From assembly GCA_016718315.1 (NCBI GenBank), contig JADKDV010000003.1, positions 372,001 to 436,000 on the forward strand: DNA of 64,000 nucleotides. The letters are read 5' to 3'. This document shows, piece after piece, positions 23,255 through 31,394 of this stretch. The position numbers and the translations under genes were made by a program. Below the pieces are notes generated by a model. It saw nothing but the letters and a program-made list of their open reading frames with translations. It did no database searches and had not been told where the DNA came from. Source of the DNA: Candidatus Obscuribacter sp. Its GTDB lineage: Bacteria; Cyanobacteriota; Vampirovibrionia; Obscuribacterales; Obscuribacteraceae. Positions within the stretch are counted from its first letter, which is position 1, and each line of letters opens with the position of its first letter.

Positions 23255-24587
23255 GAGCAAAATCCGCTCTGTACCTGAGTATCTGCGCAAACGTTTTAAC
23301 GAGCCGACGCGAGCATTTAACGCTTTTTCGTTTGCCATCATGACAGTGCTTATGTCTGGTATGAATCTCTATGCGATGGCCATTGTCTTTCAGATGATTT
23401 TGGGTTGGCCTGTGCATGCTTCAATCTGGCTTGCCGCCTCTATTGTGCTTGCCTACACCATGACTGGTGGCTTGACTTCATCTATCTATAACGAAGTAAT
23501 TCAGTTCTTTTTGATTATCTTTGGTCTTTTACCATTGTCACTAATTGGTATTTCGCGTTTTGGTACATGGCAGGGTCTGGCGGACAAATTGCCCACAGCC
23601 AGCATGTCTCACCTCTGGCTAGAAGTATCATCTGGCGCCAATCCGATGGGCACAGACATGCTCGGCTTGGTTATGGGTCTTGGTTTTGTGCTCAGTTTTG
23701 GCTACTGGTGTACAGATTTTTTGGTAATTCAAAGAGCGCTTGCTGCCAGAGATTTGCGTGGCGCGCAAATGACACCAATCATTGCCGCCCTGCCCAAAAT
23801 TTTCTTCCCGATTTTGACTGTATTGCCCGGTCTACTGGCTATTGTGGCCATGCCTACTCTAGGCACACCTGGTCACCCTGAGCTGAGCTATAACAATGCT
23901 ATTCCTTTTATGCTCAGCTCACTTTATCCCAATGGTCTTTATGGTCTTGGTATAACAGCGCTCCTGGCTAGTTTTATGTCAGGTATGGCGGGCAATGTTA
24001 CTGCCTTTAATACAGTCTGGACCTATGATATCTATCAGACTTATCTGGCTAAAAACAAATCCGATACTCACTATCTCTGGATGGGGCGGGCTGCCACCGC
24101 CTTTGGTATCGTTATTTCGGTTGGTACAGCTTATTTAGTTATGGGCTTTCCCAATATCATGGACTACATGCAGACTGTTTTTTCGTTTTTTAATGCGCCA
24201 CTATTTGCTACATTTTTACTCGGTATGTTTTACAAACGTACCAGCCCCTGGGGTGCTTTTTACGGACTGGTGGCAGGCACTGGCGCCGCTGTAGTGCACT
24301 ATATATTGACAGTACAGGGTAAGCTCCACTATTCAACGGATATGGCTGGTAACTTCCACCGCTCGGTAGCGGCCTGGACAGTTTGTTTTATAGTCACTCT
24401 TGTTATTACCTTTTTGACCAAGCCAAAAGACCCAGAAGAGCTGAGGGGGCTGGTTTACGGACTGCCCACAAGAGACGAAGCTGGTGCCAGTTTAGAGCAG
24501 CAAAAGGTGCCGTTCTTTGCCCGACCGGCCGTGCTTGGTGTGCTGCTCCTGGCGCTTACTGTCTGGCTTAATGTCATTTTTTATTGA
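23214..24587 (+). CDS. Sodium:solute symporter (SSS/SLC5 family), main body
   Basis: Continues the 22916 frame after the T5 run. It contains the remaining hydrophobic segments, including FMMPFYYKSKIRSVPEYL (the classic RSVPEYL loop of the family), IVLAYTMTGGLTSSIYNEV (the TGG..S/T..D/E segment near the substrate and sodium site) and ALLASFMSGMAGNVTAFNTV. The ATG at 23214 is internal, so the true start is 22916. The family imports sugars, amino acids, vitamins or organic acids with sodium; the substrate cannot be read from sequence. A small membrane protein follows directly. The transporter may be functional if the frame break is a sequencing error. Confidence 0.85.
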   Translation: MVFLAVFMMPFYYKSKIRSVPEYLRKRFNEPTRAFNAFSFAIMTVLMSGMNLYAMAIVFQMILGWPVHASIWLAASIVLAYTMTGGLTSSIYNEVIQFFLIIFGLLPLSLIGISRFGTWQGLADKLPTASMSHLWLEVSSGANPMGTDMLGLVMGLGFVLSFGYWCTDFLVIQRALAARDLRGAQMTPIIAALPKIFFPILTVLPGLLAIVAMPTLGTPGHPELSYNNAIPFMLSSLYPNGLYGLGITALLASFMSGMAGNVTAFNTVWTYDIYQTYLAKNKSDTHYLWMGRAATAFGIVISVGTAYLVMGFPNIMDYMQTVFSFFNAPLFATFLLGMFYKRTSPWGAFYGLVAGTGAAVVHYILTVQGKLHYSTDMAGNFHRSVAAWTVCFIVTLVITFLTKPKDPEELRGLVYGLPTRDEAGASLEQQKVPFFARPAVLGVLLLALTVWLNVIFY

Positions 24588-24595
24588 GGGGCAAG

Positions 24596-24857
24596 ATGTT
24601 AGACGTACGCTACCCGATTGGTTATCTATTTCTCGCTCTGGGGCTGATTCTCACAGTCTATGGCTATATATCGCCATCAGTCACTAATTTTATTACCGCA
24701 GGCGGTAGCTTGCCGCTCAACATCAACATTCCCTGGGGGCATTTTGATGTTTCTCTTTGGTATGGCCACTACTTGTCTGGCTAAAATGGACGACATCAAA
24801 AATGTCGCAGCCCAAACTAGCGAGCAACCAGCGCCTGAAACAGAGACTGGCGGCTAA
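24596..24857 (+). CDS. Small two-helix partner of the symporter (frame break at 24735-24739)
   Basis: Starts at ATG 24596 with GAGGGG ahead, 9 nt after the symporter stop. Helix 1 is YPIGYLFLALGLILTVYGYI. The unmodified frame ends at 24784 with the sequence HFDVSLWYGHYLSG, unlike any membrane protein. Removing one G from the G5 run (24735-24739) instead gives PWGILMFLFGMATTCLAKMDD and a polar tail ending at 24857: an 86-residue protein with two membrane helices. The length 262 nt is therefore 3n+1. Position and topology suggest an accessory subunit of the symporter; this is inference from context. Confidence 0.65.
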
Positions 24858-24860
24858 AAA

Positions 24861-25721
24861 TTAGCGATTATTGAGGCAAACAGTAAACATCCTGCCAGAT
24901 GTGACGTCATAGGACGCCATCATATTCCAGGGGGCAAGACCCGCTGGGGGTGCGGCAATTGGTGCTGACTTTTTGATGGCGGTTGTAAGCGCTTGCACGA
25001 TCATTGATGATTCTTGATCATCAGCCAGCGGTACAGTGGCGACATTGCCCACTTGATTTAGCACCTGGACATTGGCTACCTGCCCACTTTTGAGCAGGCT
25101 GAAGCCGATGATATAGTTGTATTTTTTGTCGCTGCTCTCTACGAGATTGGCTCGGCTTGGTACTTTGAGATTGCCGGCGATTTTGTCCGAGAGGCTTTTG
25201 TTGTATTCGTCAAGTGCTTGAGCGGTGCTTGCTTGCTTGGACTTTGCCACCTGCGTTGGTGTGCTGGTCCAGACATACTGAGGTTGAGCACTGCTCTTTG
25301 TAAAGCTCTGAGCTGCCTGGACGTCATAGTCATCGGCTTTGGGCGCCACTACCGTGGCTTCACTCTTTTTGGCTCTCTTGCGCACACCATGCAGTATTTT
25401 GCCTTGAGAGTTGACTGTGATTGTTGGAGTTGACTTGATGGACTCTGTGAGCGGGTCATCAGCTTTTTTTGAGGTGTTGTCTATGTCTGGATTACCGTAA
25501 GAGTAAGACGGCACTTTGACATTGGGATTGATTGATTTCGGTGCTACAGGTTTGACTGCATAGCTCGGTGCTGTCCATAGGGTAGGCACTTTGGCAGCTG
25601 TATCACTATCTGTGTCGGCGGTCTCTTGAGCCCAGCAGGTGGTTGTGACCATGGCGCTCAACATGAGTCCCAGGCTTAGTGCCAAGATCAATTTATTGTT
25701 TGCCATAAGACTGTGTTTCAT
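24861..25721 (-). CDS. Secreted protein with TonB/TolA-C-like domain
   Basis: A 286-residue protein from ATG 25721 (KHSLMANNKLILALSLGL); the frame stays open to a TTG at 25793, but GAGG upstream of 25721 and the clean signal peptide (cleavage near TCWAQE) favour the shorter form. A long disordered Ser/Lys/Pro-rich middle (about 35-185) is followed by a compact domain with ALDEYNKSLSDKIAGNLKVP, YIIGFSLLKSGQVANVQVL and IVQALTTAIKKSAPIAAPP. This order of helix, strands and a final proline-rich turn is what TonB/TolA C-terminal domains show. Without a transmembrane anchor in TonB style, it is more likely a periplasmic relative than an energy transducer. It lies downstream of yqeK on the same strand. 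Confidence 0.65.
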   Translation of the reverse strand: MKHSLMANNKLILALSLGLMLSAMVTTTCWAQETADTDSDTAAKVPTLWTAPSYAVKPVAPKSINPNVKVPSYSYGNPDIDNTSKKADDPLTESIKSTPTITVNSQGKILHGVRKRAKKSEATVVAPKADDYDVQAAQSFTKSSAQPQYVWTSTPTQVAKSKQASTAQALDEYNKSLSDKIAGNLKVPSRANLVESSDKKYNYIIGFSLLKSGQVANVQVLNQVGNVATVPLADDQESSMIVQALTTAIKKSAPIAAPPAGLAPWNMMASYDVTSGRMFTVCLNNR

Positions 25722-25789
25722 ATAGTCAGCCAACCTCTTCCATAAAGTACTAAAAACAGGCATTGCGGACACTTTATCAGAAAAGAATG

Positions 25790-26791
25790 TCAAGCACCCG
25801 ATTTTTCAGCCGCTCTCACTATACCCAGGAAATGGTTCCTCACATCTACTGTGCGAGGGTGAATCGGTCTGCGCGATGCCAGAAGATGCGAAAGACTGAG
25901 GTCACAGGCGACAAGCATCGCCCTGTCAAGATTGATTTCGCTGACTGGAGCGCCTGGCGTTATGCCCAGGGCCTCCCAGATTGGTTTTGTGAAGTCTTCG
26001 GAGCGCCCAGCCTCAAGGCAGTCAGCCAAAAAGACTACTTTGGATACCTGGCTCATGGTAGTAGCACCGAGAGTATGCTCAGCCATGGCACAAAGGACTT
26101 CTTTATTGGTGATTTTGAGTTCTCGCTTGATTAGCTGAGCTGCTACCGGTCCATGCAATAGATGTCCGCTGATAAGTTCCAGCGGGCTGAGAGGCATGCG
26201 GTACTGCAGAGCTTTTTCGATGAGCTCGTAGTCTTTCATTTCTTTGCAAGCATCATGCAATAAGCAGGCCAGTCCTACCACCAGAGGGTCGACATCGGCC
26301 AGTACCGCCAGATCTTTGCCTACAGCAGCTACTCCCATGATGTGTTGGAAGCGTTTTTTTGTGACGCGGGGCTCAACCCACTTAGCTGCTAGCTCAAGGG
26401 TGATGTTTGTCGGGATACCTTTAGCTTTACTTTTGGTAGCTCTACTTTTGGTAGCTTTACTTTTGCTAGCTCCACTTTTAACAGCCTTAGCTTTGGGTTT
26501 GATAGCTTTTGCTTTAGGCTTTATTGCCTTGATTTTGGCTTTAACTGCTTTGGCTTTAGGCTTAATCGCTTTTTTGAGGGCTTTGGGTTTAATTGTTTTA
26601 CTCTTAGATTTGATGATTTTGGCTGCTGTTTTAGGTTTTACTGCTTTGCTTTTGGCTTTTGCTTTGGGCGCAATTGATTTGGCTTTGACAGCCTTACTTT
26701 TGCTTACTTTAGCTTTGGGCGCAGCCTTTTTGGCAGTCCGGGTGGCAGACTTCTTTTTGACTTTAGCTTTGGTGACTTTGATCACTTTCAT
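25790..26791 (-). CDS. yqeK: YqeK-type HD hydrolase with a histone-H1-like N-terminal tail
   Basis: The C-terminal 205 residues (about 128-333) form an HD-domain phosphohydrolase of the YqeK family, which symmetrically cleaves diadenosine tetraphosphate. Visible metal ligands include KRFQHIMGVAA, the HD pair in ACLLHDACKEM, SGHLLHGPVAA and AEHTLGATTMS. The family normally begins near the first of these. Here about 125 residues precede it, almost entirely Lys, Ala, Pro, Ser, Thr and Val in repeats such as KPKAKAVKAKIKAIKPKAK, resembling AlgP or histone H1. The gene overlaps nadD by 4 nt in an ATGA arrangement, the usual nadD-yqeK coupling, which makes the start at 26791 and therefore the tail credible. 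The tail probably binds nucleic acid or other polyanions. Confidence 0.88.
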   Translation of the reverse strand: MKVIKVTKAKVKKKSATRTAKKAAPKAKVSKSKAVKAKSIAPKAKAKSKAVKPKTAAKIIKSKSKTIKPKALKKAIKPKAKAVKAKIKAIKPKAKAIKPKAKAVKSGASKSKATKSRATKSKAKGIPTNITLELAAKWVEPRVTKKRFQHIMGVAAVGKDLAVLADVDPLVVGLACLLHDACKEMKDYELIEKALQYRMPLSPLELISGHLLHGPVAAQLIKRELKITNKEVLCAMAEHTLGATTMSQVSKVVFLADCLEAGRSEDFTKPIWEALGITPGAPVSEINLDRAMLVACDLSLSHLLASRRPIHPRTVDVRNHFLGIVRAAEKSGA

Positions 26792-27459
26792 TTATCTACT
26801 GCCCTGCCCACAGTGCCTGTTGTTTTATAAAATCCGTTTTGCAAAATGATTTTGTTGACTGACTCCGGCACCATATACAGTACTGAGAGATTGGCGGAGA
26901 GGCGACTGCGTATACCGGAGGCCGAAATACCAATACCAGGAAATTCTACAGCCTCTAATAATACACTCGCATCAAGGTCTCTTGCCAGTGAAGTATCCAT
27001 TTGTAGCTCTCCGATACGGTCGCTTATACCGCTAGTTGATGTTTTGTCATCTACCAGTCTAAGGCGAGGTATGACCAGCAGTCTCACCATTTTGAGGAGA
27101 GTCTGGATATTGTGCCACTCTTTGAGAAAGGGCAGATTGTCACCGCCGATTATTAGATTGATGCGACTTTGTGGATAGAGCTTTTGTACGTCTATTGCTG
27201 TGTCAACTGTATATGATGGACCGGGGCGATCTAATTCCAGGCGTGAAGGCTCAAAGTGCGGATTGCTCTCACAGGCTGCCTGGACCAGTTTGTAGCGGTC
27301 TTCGCTTGCTAGCAAACCGCCTGAACGGTGCGGTGGTTGAGGACTCAAAACAAAGAGTACTTTGCCTAAATTAAATTGCTCGCGAGCAGCTTCTGCTATC
27401 AATAAGTGCCCGATATGAATCGGATTGAAAGTACCGCAAAACAGTCCGATTTCGTCCAA
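26788..27459 (-). CDS. nadD: Nicotinate-nucleotide adenylyltransferase
   Basis: Converts nicotinate mononucleotide to deamido-NAD in NAD synthesis. The opening EIGLFCGTFNPIHIGHLLIA holds the (T/H)xGH nucleotidyl-transferase motif, and GISASGIRSRL near the C-terminus matches the ISxTxIR ATP motif with small changes. I chose TTG 27459 because AGGAGG lies just upstream and the protein then begins as the family does. A TTG at 27474 would add five residues that overlap the ribosome binding site. At 223 residues the length is normal. It overlaps yqeK by 4 nt downstream and sits 24 nt after alr, implying an alr-nadD-yqeK operon. Confidence 0.92.
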   Translation of the reverse strand: MDEIGLFCGTFNPIHIGHLLIAEAAREQFNLGKVLFVLSPQPPHRSGGLLASEDRYKLVQAACESNPHFEPSRLELDRPGPSYTVDTAIDVQKLYPQSRINLIIGGDNLPFLKEWHNIQTLLKMVRLLVIPRLRLVDDKTSTSGISDRIGELQMDTSLARDLDASVLLEAVEFPGIGISASGIRSRLSANLSVLYMVPESVNKIILQNGFYKTTGTVGRAVDK

Positions 27460-27483
27460 AGGGCCTCCTACCAACCTACTTAT

Positions 27484-28734
27484 TTACTTGCCTCGCGACC
27501 GTGTATATACTCGAGGCAATCGAGCTCTCAGTCGGCAGGCTAGTTCGTAGGTAATGGTATCAAGGCTTTGGGCCCACTGGCTTAAGTAAATTGAAGTTTG
27601 GCTCTGTCCGGCAACTGGTCTGTCTCCCTTGTCGCCAATTAATGTGAGTACATCTCCTTCCTGAGCGCCGGGTACATCGGTGATATCAAAGAGCATCTGG
27701 TCCATACTGATACGACCGACTTGCTCAACGATTTGACCGGTGCCAGTAAAAATTGCTTGCATGCGGTTGCTCAGACCCCGGTCTACGCCATCGGCATAGC
27801 CTATCGGGATCATTGCCAGTCGGCTCTCACGGCTGGCTGTCCAGGTCCAACCATAGCCAGCCGACTGACCAGTCGGGACTGTACCTATATGGTTGATACG
27901 AGCCCTGACACTGAGTGCAGGCTGCAAATCAAGTGATATCGTATTTGGTTCTAATCCATAGAGATAGAGGCCGATGCGTACCATGTCGTAGTGAGTAAAG
28001 TCAAAGGCACGAGCGGCTTCTGACGAGGCCAGGTGAAAAAATATTTGAGCATCTTTGCTTGCCAAAGCGACTACATCCTTAAAGATACGGTCCTGCATTT
28101 GCACAGCGCTCAGGTCACTGGCGCAGGCTAAATGCGAAAAAACCGAGACCAGTTTGAGTGCTTTAGCTGACTCTATCTGGTCCAGAGCGCTGCTTACGTC
28201 AGAGGGACTGATGCCCAGCCGGTGCATACCTGTGTCCACTTTGAGATGTACTCGAGCCTGGCAGTTTTGCTTTTGGGCGCGACTATCGACATCGCTTAAT
28301 TCCTTAAGAGATGAGACTGAAATATCAAGTTTGTTATCAAGGGCGGTATCGAGGGCCCATGACGGTGTTGGGCTCAAGATTAAGACTGGAGCTTTGATGC
28401 CACTGGCTCTCAGCTGTGTGCCTTCGTCAATGGAGGCGACGCCCAGGTAATCTGCTCCAGCTGCCTCAAAAAGCTCAGCCACACTGGGTGCACCATGACC
28501 ATAAGCATCGCTTTTGACCACTGCCATAACTTTTGCAGCTTTGTCTTTTGTAACTTTTACCTTCTGGACATTGTCGGAATTTTGAGATGTAGAGGCACTA
28601 TCTGTATCTTTTTGAAGCCAACTTTTGACCAACTTGAGGTTGTGCTCAAGGGCCGTGAGCGAGACTTCGACCCAGGCATCACGCCGGACCGAGGTCGGTG
28701 ACTGTCTTGTGTTGTATGGCAAGCCGGGTAGCAT
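27484..28734 (-). CDS. alr: Alanine racemase
   Basis: A PLP enzyme that makes D-alanine for peptidoglycan, 416 residues. The N-terminal TIM barrel contains the PLP lysine in KVMAVVKSDAYGHG; the second catalytic region includes IGYADGVDRGLSN and RISMDQMLFDITD, and a C-terminal beta domain follows. The opening RRDAWVEVSLTALEHNLKLV is typical, but two low-complexity stretches are unusual: about 15 extra residues before it, and a Ser/Asp/Asn/Lys-rich loop (KDTDSASTSQNSDNVQK) between helix 1 and the PLP strand. These lengthen the protein by about 40 residues. It starts at ATG 28734. The region 28735-29040 before the HU gene holds no gene I can support. Confidence 0.95.
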   Translation of the reverse strand: MLPGLPYNTRQSPTSVRRDAWVEVSLTALEHNLKLVKSWLQKDTDSASTSQNSDNVQKVKVTKDKAAKVMAVVKSDAYGHGAPSVAELFEAAGADYLGVASIDEGTQLRASGIKAPVLILSPTPSWALDTALDNKLDISVSSLKELSDVDSRAQKQNCQARVHLKVDTGMHRLGISPSDVSSALDQIESAKALKLVSVFSHLACASDLSAVQMQDRIFKDVVALASKDAQIFFHLASSEAARAFDFTHYDMVRIGLYLYGLEPNTISLDLQPALSVRARINHIGTVPTGQSAGYGWTWTASRESRLAMIPIGYADGVDRGLSNRMQAIFTGTGQIVEQVGRISMDQMLFDITDVPGAQEGDVLTLIGDKGDRPVAGQSQTSIYLSQWAQSLDTITYELACRLRARLPRVYTRSRGK

Positions 28735-29040
28735 TAGTAAATTATTGGCATACTCCGCATTTTCGGCACCTATATAAGATTGAGGTGTATGCTAGCATTG
28801 CACTCGGTCCGGCATCATGATTTCTTCTAAACACATGGACCGCTATAAATTGCTCTTAGAGAGCATTTGTGGCGCCGTTTAGAGGAGTGATGTCAAATGA
28901 TTCGACTAAAAGGAAGATTCAGGCATCATTTAGGTATCTCTTGGTAGCCCTGGGCATTTTGCCAAAAGCTCATGCCCGGTAACGGCAACGTTACTTGTCC
29001 CAGTTAATGGAATGGCTTTTTAATCTAGGGGTATTGATTC

Positions 29041-29322
29041 TTGAATAAAGCTGATTTGGTAGATTCGTTGGTGGCGAATGTAGGTTTACCCAAAGGGCAA
29101 GCCGAAAAGGTAATCGATAGTTTGATGGAGACTGTAATCACAGAAGTTGCAAAAGGCGGCAAGGTTTTGCTGGTAGGCTTTGGCTCCTGGGAGACCAGTC
29201 AGCGTAAAGAGCGCAACGGCCGCAATCCAAAGACTAACGAGCCACTCAGAATTCCAGCTAAAAGAGTAGTGCGATTTAAGGTTGGCAAAGAGTTTGCTCA
29301 GGCAGTAAACAAAAGTAAGTAA
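29041..29322 (+). CDS. hup: HU-family DNA-binding protein
   Basis: A 93-residue nucleoid protein starting at TTG 29041 (AGGGG about 10 nt upstream). It shows the complete HU fold: NKADLVDSLVANVGLPKGQAEKVI for helices 1-2, the saddle strand VLLVGFGSWETSQRKERNGRNP, and the DNA-contacting arm with the intercalating proline in NPKTNEPLRIPAKRVVRFKVG. It binds and bends DNA non-specifically as a dimer. Unlike the HU at 60352 it has no KA-rich tail, so the window encodes two HU forms, one compact and one tailed. The oxidoreductase follows 47 nt later. Confidence 0.95.
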   Translation: MNKADLVDSLVANVGLPKGQAEKVIDSLMETVITEVAKGGKVLLVGFGSWETSQRKERNGRNPKTNEPLRIPAKRVVRFKVGKEFAQAVNKSK

Positions 29323-29369
29323 GGCAAAAAGTGCTCAAAGGCTAAGCCTTGAGTACAAGGAGGTCGAAA

Positions 29370-30359
29370 GTGGGGCTACCGAGAGTTGCATTGATCGGAT
29401 GCGGTAACTGGGGTAAAAACCTCGTACGCAACTTCCATCATCTGGGTGCCCTGGCTACTGTCTGCGACGCTGACCAAAAGAGACTGGACTACGTAGCCAA
29501 AGAGCATCGCGGTGTTCACGTCACTTCTGATTATCAAAGTGTCCTTGATGATACCGCCATTAGCGCCATCGTCATCGCCACTCCTTCCGATACTCACTTT
29601 ACTCTGGCTCGGCAGGCACTGCTTGCTGGCAAGCATGTCTATGTCGAAAAGCCACTTGCTCGCGATGTAAAACACGCTGAAGAACTTGACAGTCTGGCTA
29701 CAGAGCGCAATCTCTGCCTGATGGTTGGACATCTTTTGCTTTACCACCCTGCTGTCAATTGTCTCAAAGACATGATTGCTTCAGGTGAGTTGGGCGAGCT
29801 TCTGTTTGTTAGATCCGATCGCATGAACTTCAACATGTCTCGCCGCGACTGGAGTGTACTCTGGGATCTAGCTCCTCATGATGTTTCGATGATGAGCTAT
29901 TTGCTTGATTGCAATTCTCCGCAAGTCAGCCGCGTCGGTGGTTGGGACACACTAGGTGATGGCCTGGTGGATGTGGCTTATCTTGATTTGTCTTTTCCTG
30001 TTAATGGCAAAGTCATACCTGGACAAGTACGCAACAGCTGGATCGATCCCCAAAAGGTTGTGCGCCTGACCGTTAACGGCACTAAAAAAACAGCTGTACT
30101 CAACGATACTCAGCAAGAAGATAAACTCGCCTTGCACAGCCAGACACCAGAAGGTCGCATGGTGGTTGAGTATCCATATTATCCAGATGCTGAGCCTCTG
30201 CACCTTGAGTGCGAGCACTTCCTCCAGTGCATTCTGCGTGGAGAGAGACCTCGCACCGATGCCAACAACGCCTACAATGTTGTGCGTGTGCTCTCTGATG
30301 TCGAGAAGCGCCTCTCCAGCAGACCAGGGTCGCGTCCAGCGCCGGTATCAAGTCGCTAA
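29370..30359 (+). CDS. Gfo/Idh/MocA family oxidoreductase
   Basis: A 329-residue NAD(P)-dependent sugar-type dehydrogenase. The start is GTG 29370, with a perfect AAGGAGGT upstream; the TTG at 29349 would precede that site. The Rossmann fold opens RVALIGCGNWGKNLVRNF, and the conserved EKP motif appears in HVYVEKPLARDV. A second-domain sequence with WDLAPHDVSMMSYLLD supplies the catalytic-type His/Asp region. Family members act on sugars, inositols or nucleotide sugars such as UDP-GlcNAc3NA; its closest flavour is the nucleotide-sugar 3-dehydrogenase group, which is a guess. No glycan cluster is adjacent. It ends just upstream of tRNA-Gly. Confidence 0.87.
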   Translation: MGLPRVALIGCGNWGKNLVRNFHHLGALATVCDADQKRLDYVAKEHRGVHVTSDYQSVLDDTAISAIVIATPSDTHFTLARQALLAGKHVYVEKPLARDVKHAEELDSLATERNLCLMVGHLLLYHPAVNCLKDMIASGELGELLFVRSDRMNFNMSRRDWSVLWDLAPHDVSMMSYLLDCNSPQVSRVGGWDTLGDGLVDVAYLDLSFPVNGKVIPGQVRNSWIDPQKVVRLTVNGTKKTAVLNDTQQEDKLALHSQTPEGRMVVEYPYYPDAEPLHLECEHFLQCILRGERPRTDANNAYNVVRVLSDVEKRLSSRPGSRPAPVSSR

Positions 30360-30413
30360 GTAACAACTGTTTAGCATTTGTTTTTGAGGCTAACACTCGG
30401 CAACCTCTCTGTG

Positions 30414-30419
30414 TATAAT
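30414..30419 (+). promoter_or_regulatory. -10 element of the tRNA-Gly promoter
   Basis: A consensus TATAAT sits 26 nt before the mature tRNA. The -35 region (about 30391-30396, TAACAC) is weak. Confidence 0.45.
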
Positions 30420-30445
30420 AAAACCCGTCCTACCAACAGAGCTTC

Positions 30446-30520
<75 letters not shown>

Positions 30521-30671
30521 TTTATTACGCTGCCCCTCGGGGCGGCGTTTTTTTTGCTGGTAATCACCCCTCGACATCTTTATCGGTCTTCCCGGCTGCC
30601 AATCTCCTGTTATATTTAGATCTGGTCATCATTAGAAAGCTTTGATTTAGCGGTCCTGTAGGTAAGTTGCC

Positions 30672-31202
30672 ATGTCAGAAGAATCAGCTGAAAACCAAAT
30701 TGGCTCTGGCTCTCAGCCCAGCCCGGAAGCGGCTGTGGGCTCAGCTGTCCTGACTGCCGATGGCGGTGACACGCTTAAACGCCTCTCGCCCTGGCAGTCC
30801 TCGGGAGCCGCGCTGGGCTATGTGCTGGAGTCATCACGCACTGATGCCATTCAATTGCGTACTTCGGATCGCATTACCATTATTGCTTTGCTTGTTTGCT
30901 GCATCCTTGAGGTGTTGTCGCTTTCGTACACACCTTTGACTGGCATGCGACTGCCGATCATCATCTTTTGCGATGTGGTGTTGGGTGTTTCGACTGTTCT
31001 CTTTTTGATATATCGACTCGGTATATTGCGCTCGCTCACTCCACGTCAGGCCCTTGTTTGCTGGCAGTTAATGATGGGCTGTGTCTTCTTTGGTGTCTTT
31101 CTTTGCATCAATATGGGCGTGGCTGTGGCTTTTATGGTCACTGGCGGTGGCAATAGCGACGGTAGCGCCATAGAGTCTCCGGTAGATCCGCCTACCCAGT
31201 AA
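30672..31202 (+). CDS. Membrane protein with three predicted helices (hypothetical)
   Basis: A 176-residue protein starting at ATG 30672 (AGG upstream). Residues 1-60 are soluble and Ser/Glu/Gly-rich. Three hydrophobic segments follow: ITIIALLVCCILEVLSL, LPIIIFCDVVLGVSTVLFLIY and VCWQLMMGCVFFGVFLCI with a continuation to VAVAFMV. The C-terminal tail is short and acidic (GNSDGSAIESPVD). No family is recognised. It stands alone between tRNA-Gly and the trigger factor gene. Its N-terminus is probably cytosolic, but topology was not computed. Confidence 0.65.
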   Translation: MSEESAENQIGSGSQPSPEAAVGSAVLTADGGDTLKRLSPWQSSGAALGYVLESSRTDAIQLRTSDRITIIALLVCCILEVLSLSYTPLTGMRLPIIIFCDVVLGVSTVLFLIYRLGILRSLTPRQALVCWQLMMGCVFFGVFLCINMGVAVAFMVTGGGNSDGSAIESPVDPPTQ

Positions 31203-31321
31203 CATAAATAAGTCTTTAATGGGTGCTGAGGGGCTCAAATGTCTCTCTCAAAAATTATCTTTTGAGTGCTAGTGCGCGACTAAAGCACTTTTGTGCTTGT
31301 AAACTTTGATTCTGTCGGGCA

Positions 31322-31349
31322 TTGTGACTGGTTTTGGCCATGTTAAAAT
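31322..31349 (+). promoter_or_regulatory. Predicted promoter of tig
   Basis: TTGTGA (31322-31327), a 16-nt spacer and TAAAAT (31344-31349), about 45 nt ahead of the tig start. Confidence 0.45.
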
Positions 31350-31394
31350 CGCTCATTCGTTATTCCCTAAATAGTTTTTTTGAGAGAGAGCAAA

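Noticed and set aside
23567..23881. 104-residue frame inside the symporter
   Set aside because: Out-of-frame shadow of the transporter, which shows consistent membrane segments in its own frame.
26244..26849. Plus-strand 201-residue hydrophobic frame opposite the YqeK tail
   Set aside because: It is the antisense of a KA-rich repeat: Lys/Ala codons read backward give Leu/Ala/Phe runs. No ribosome binding site or family.
28817..28882. 21-codon ATG frame between alr and the HU gene
   Set aside because: Too short, no ribosome binding site, no neighbours that would explain it.
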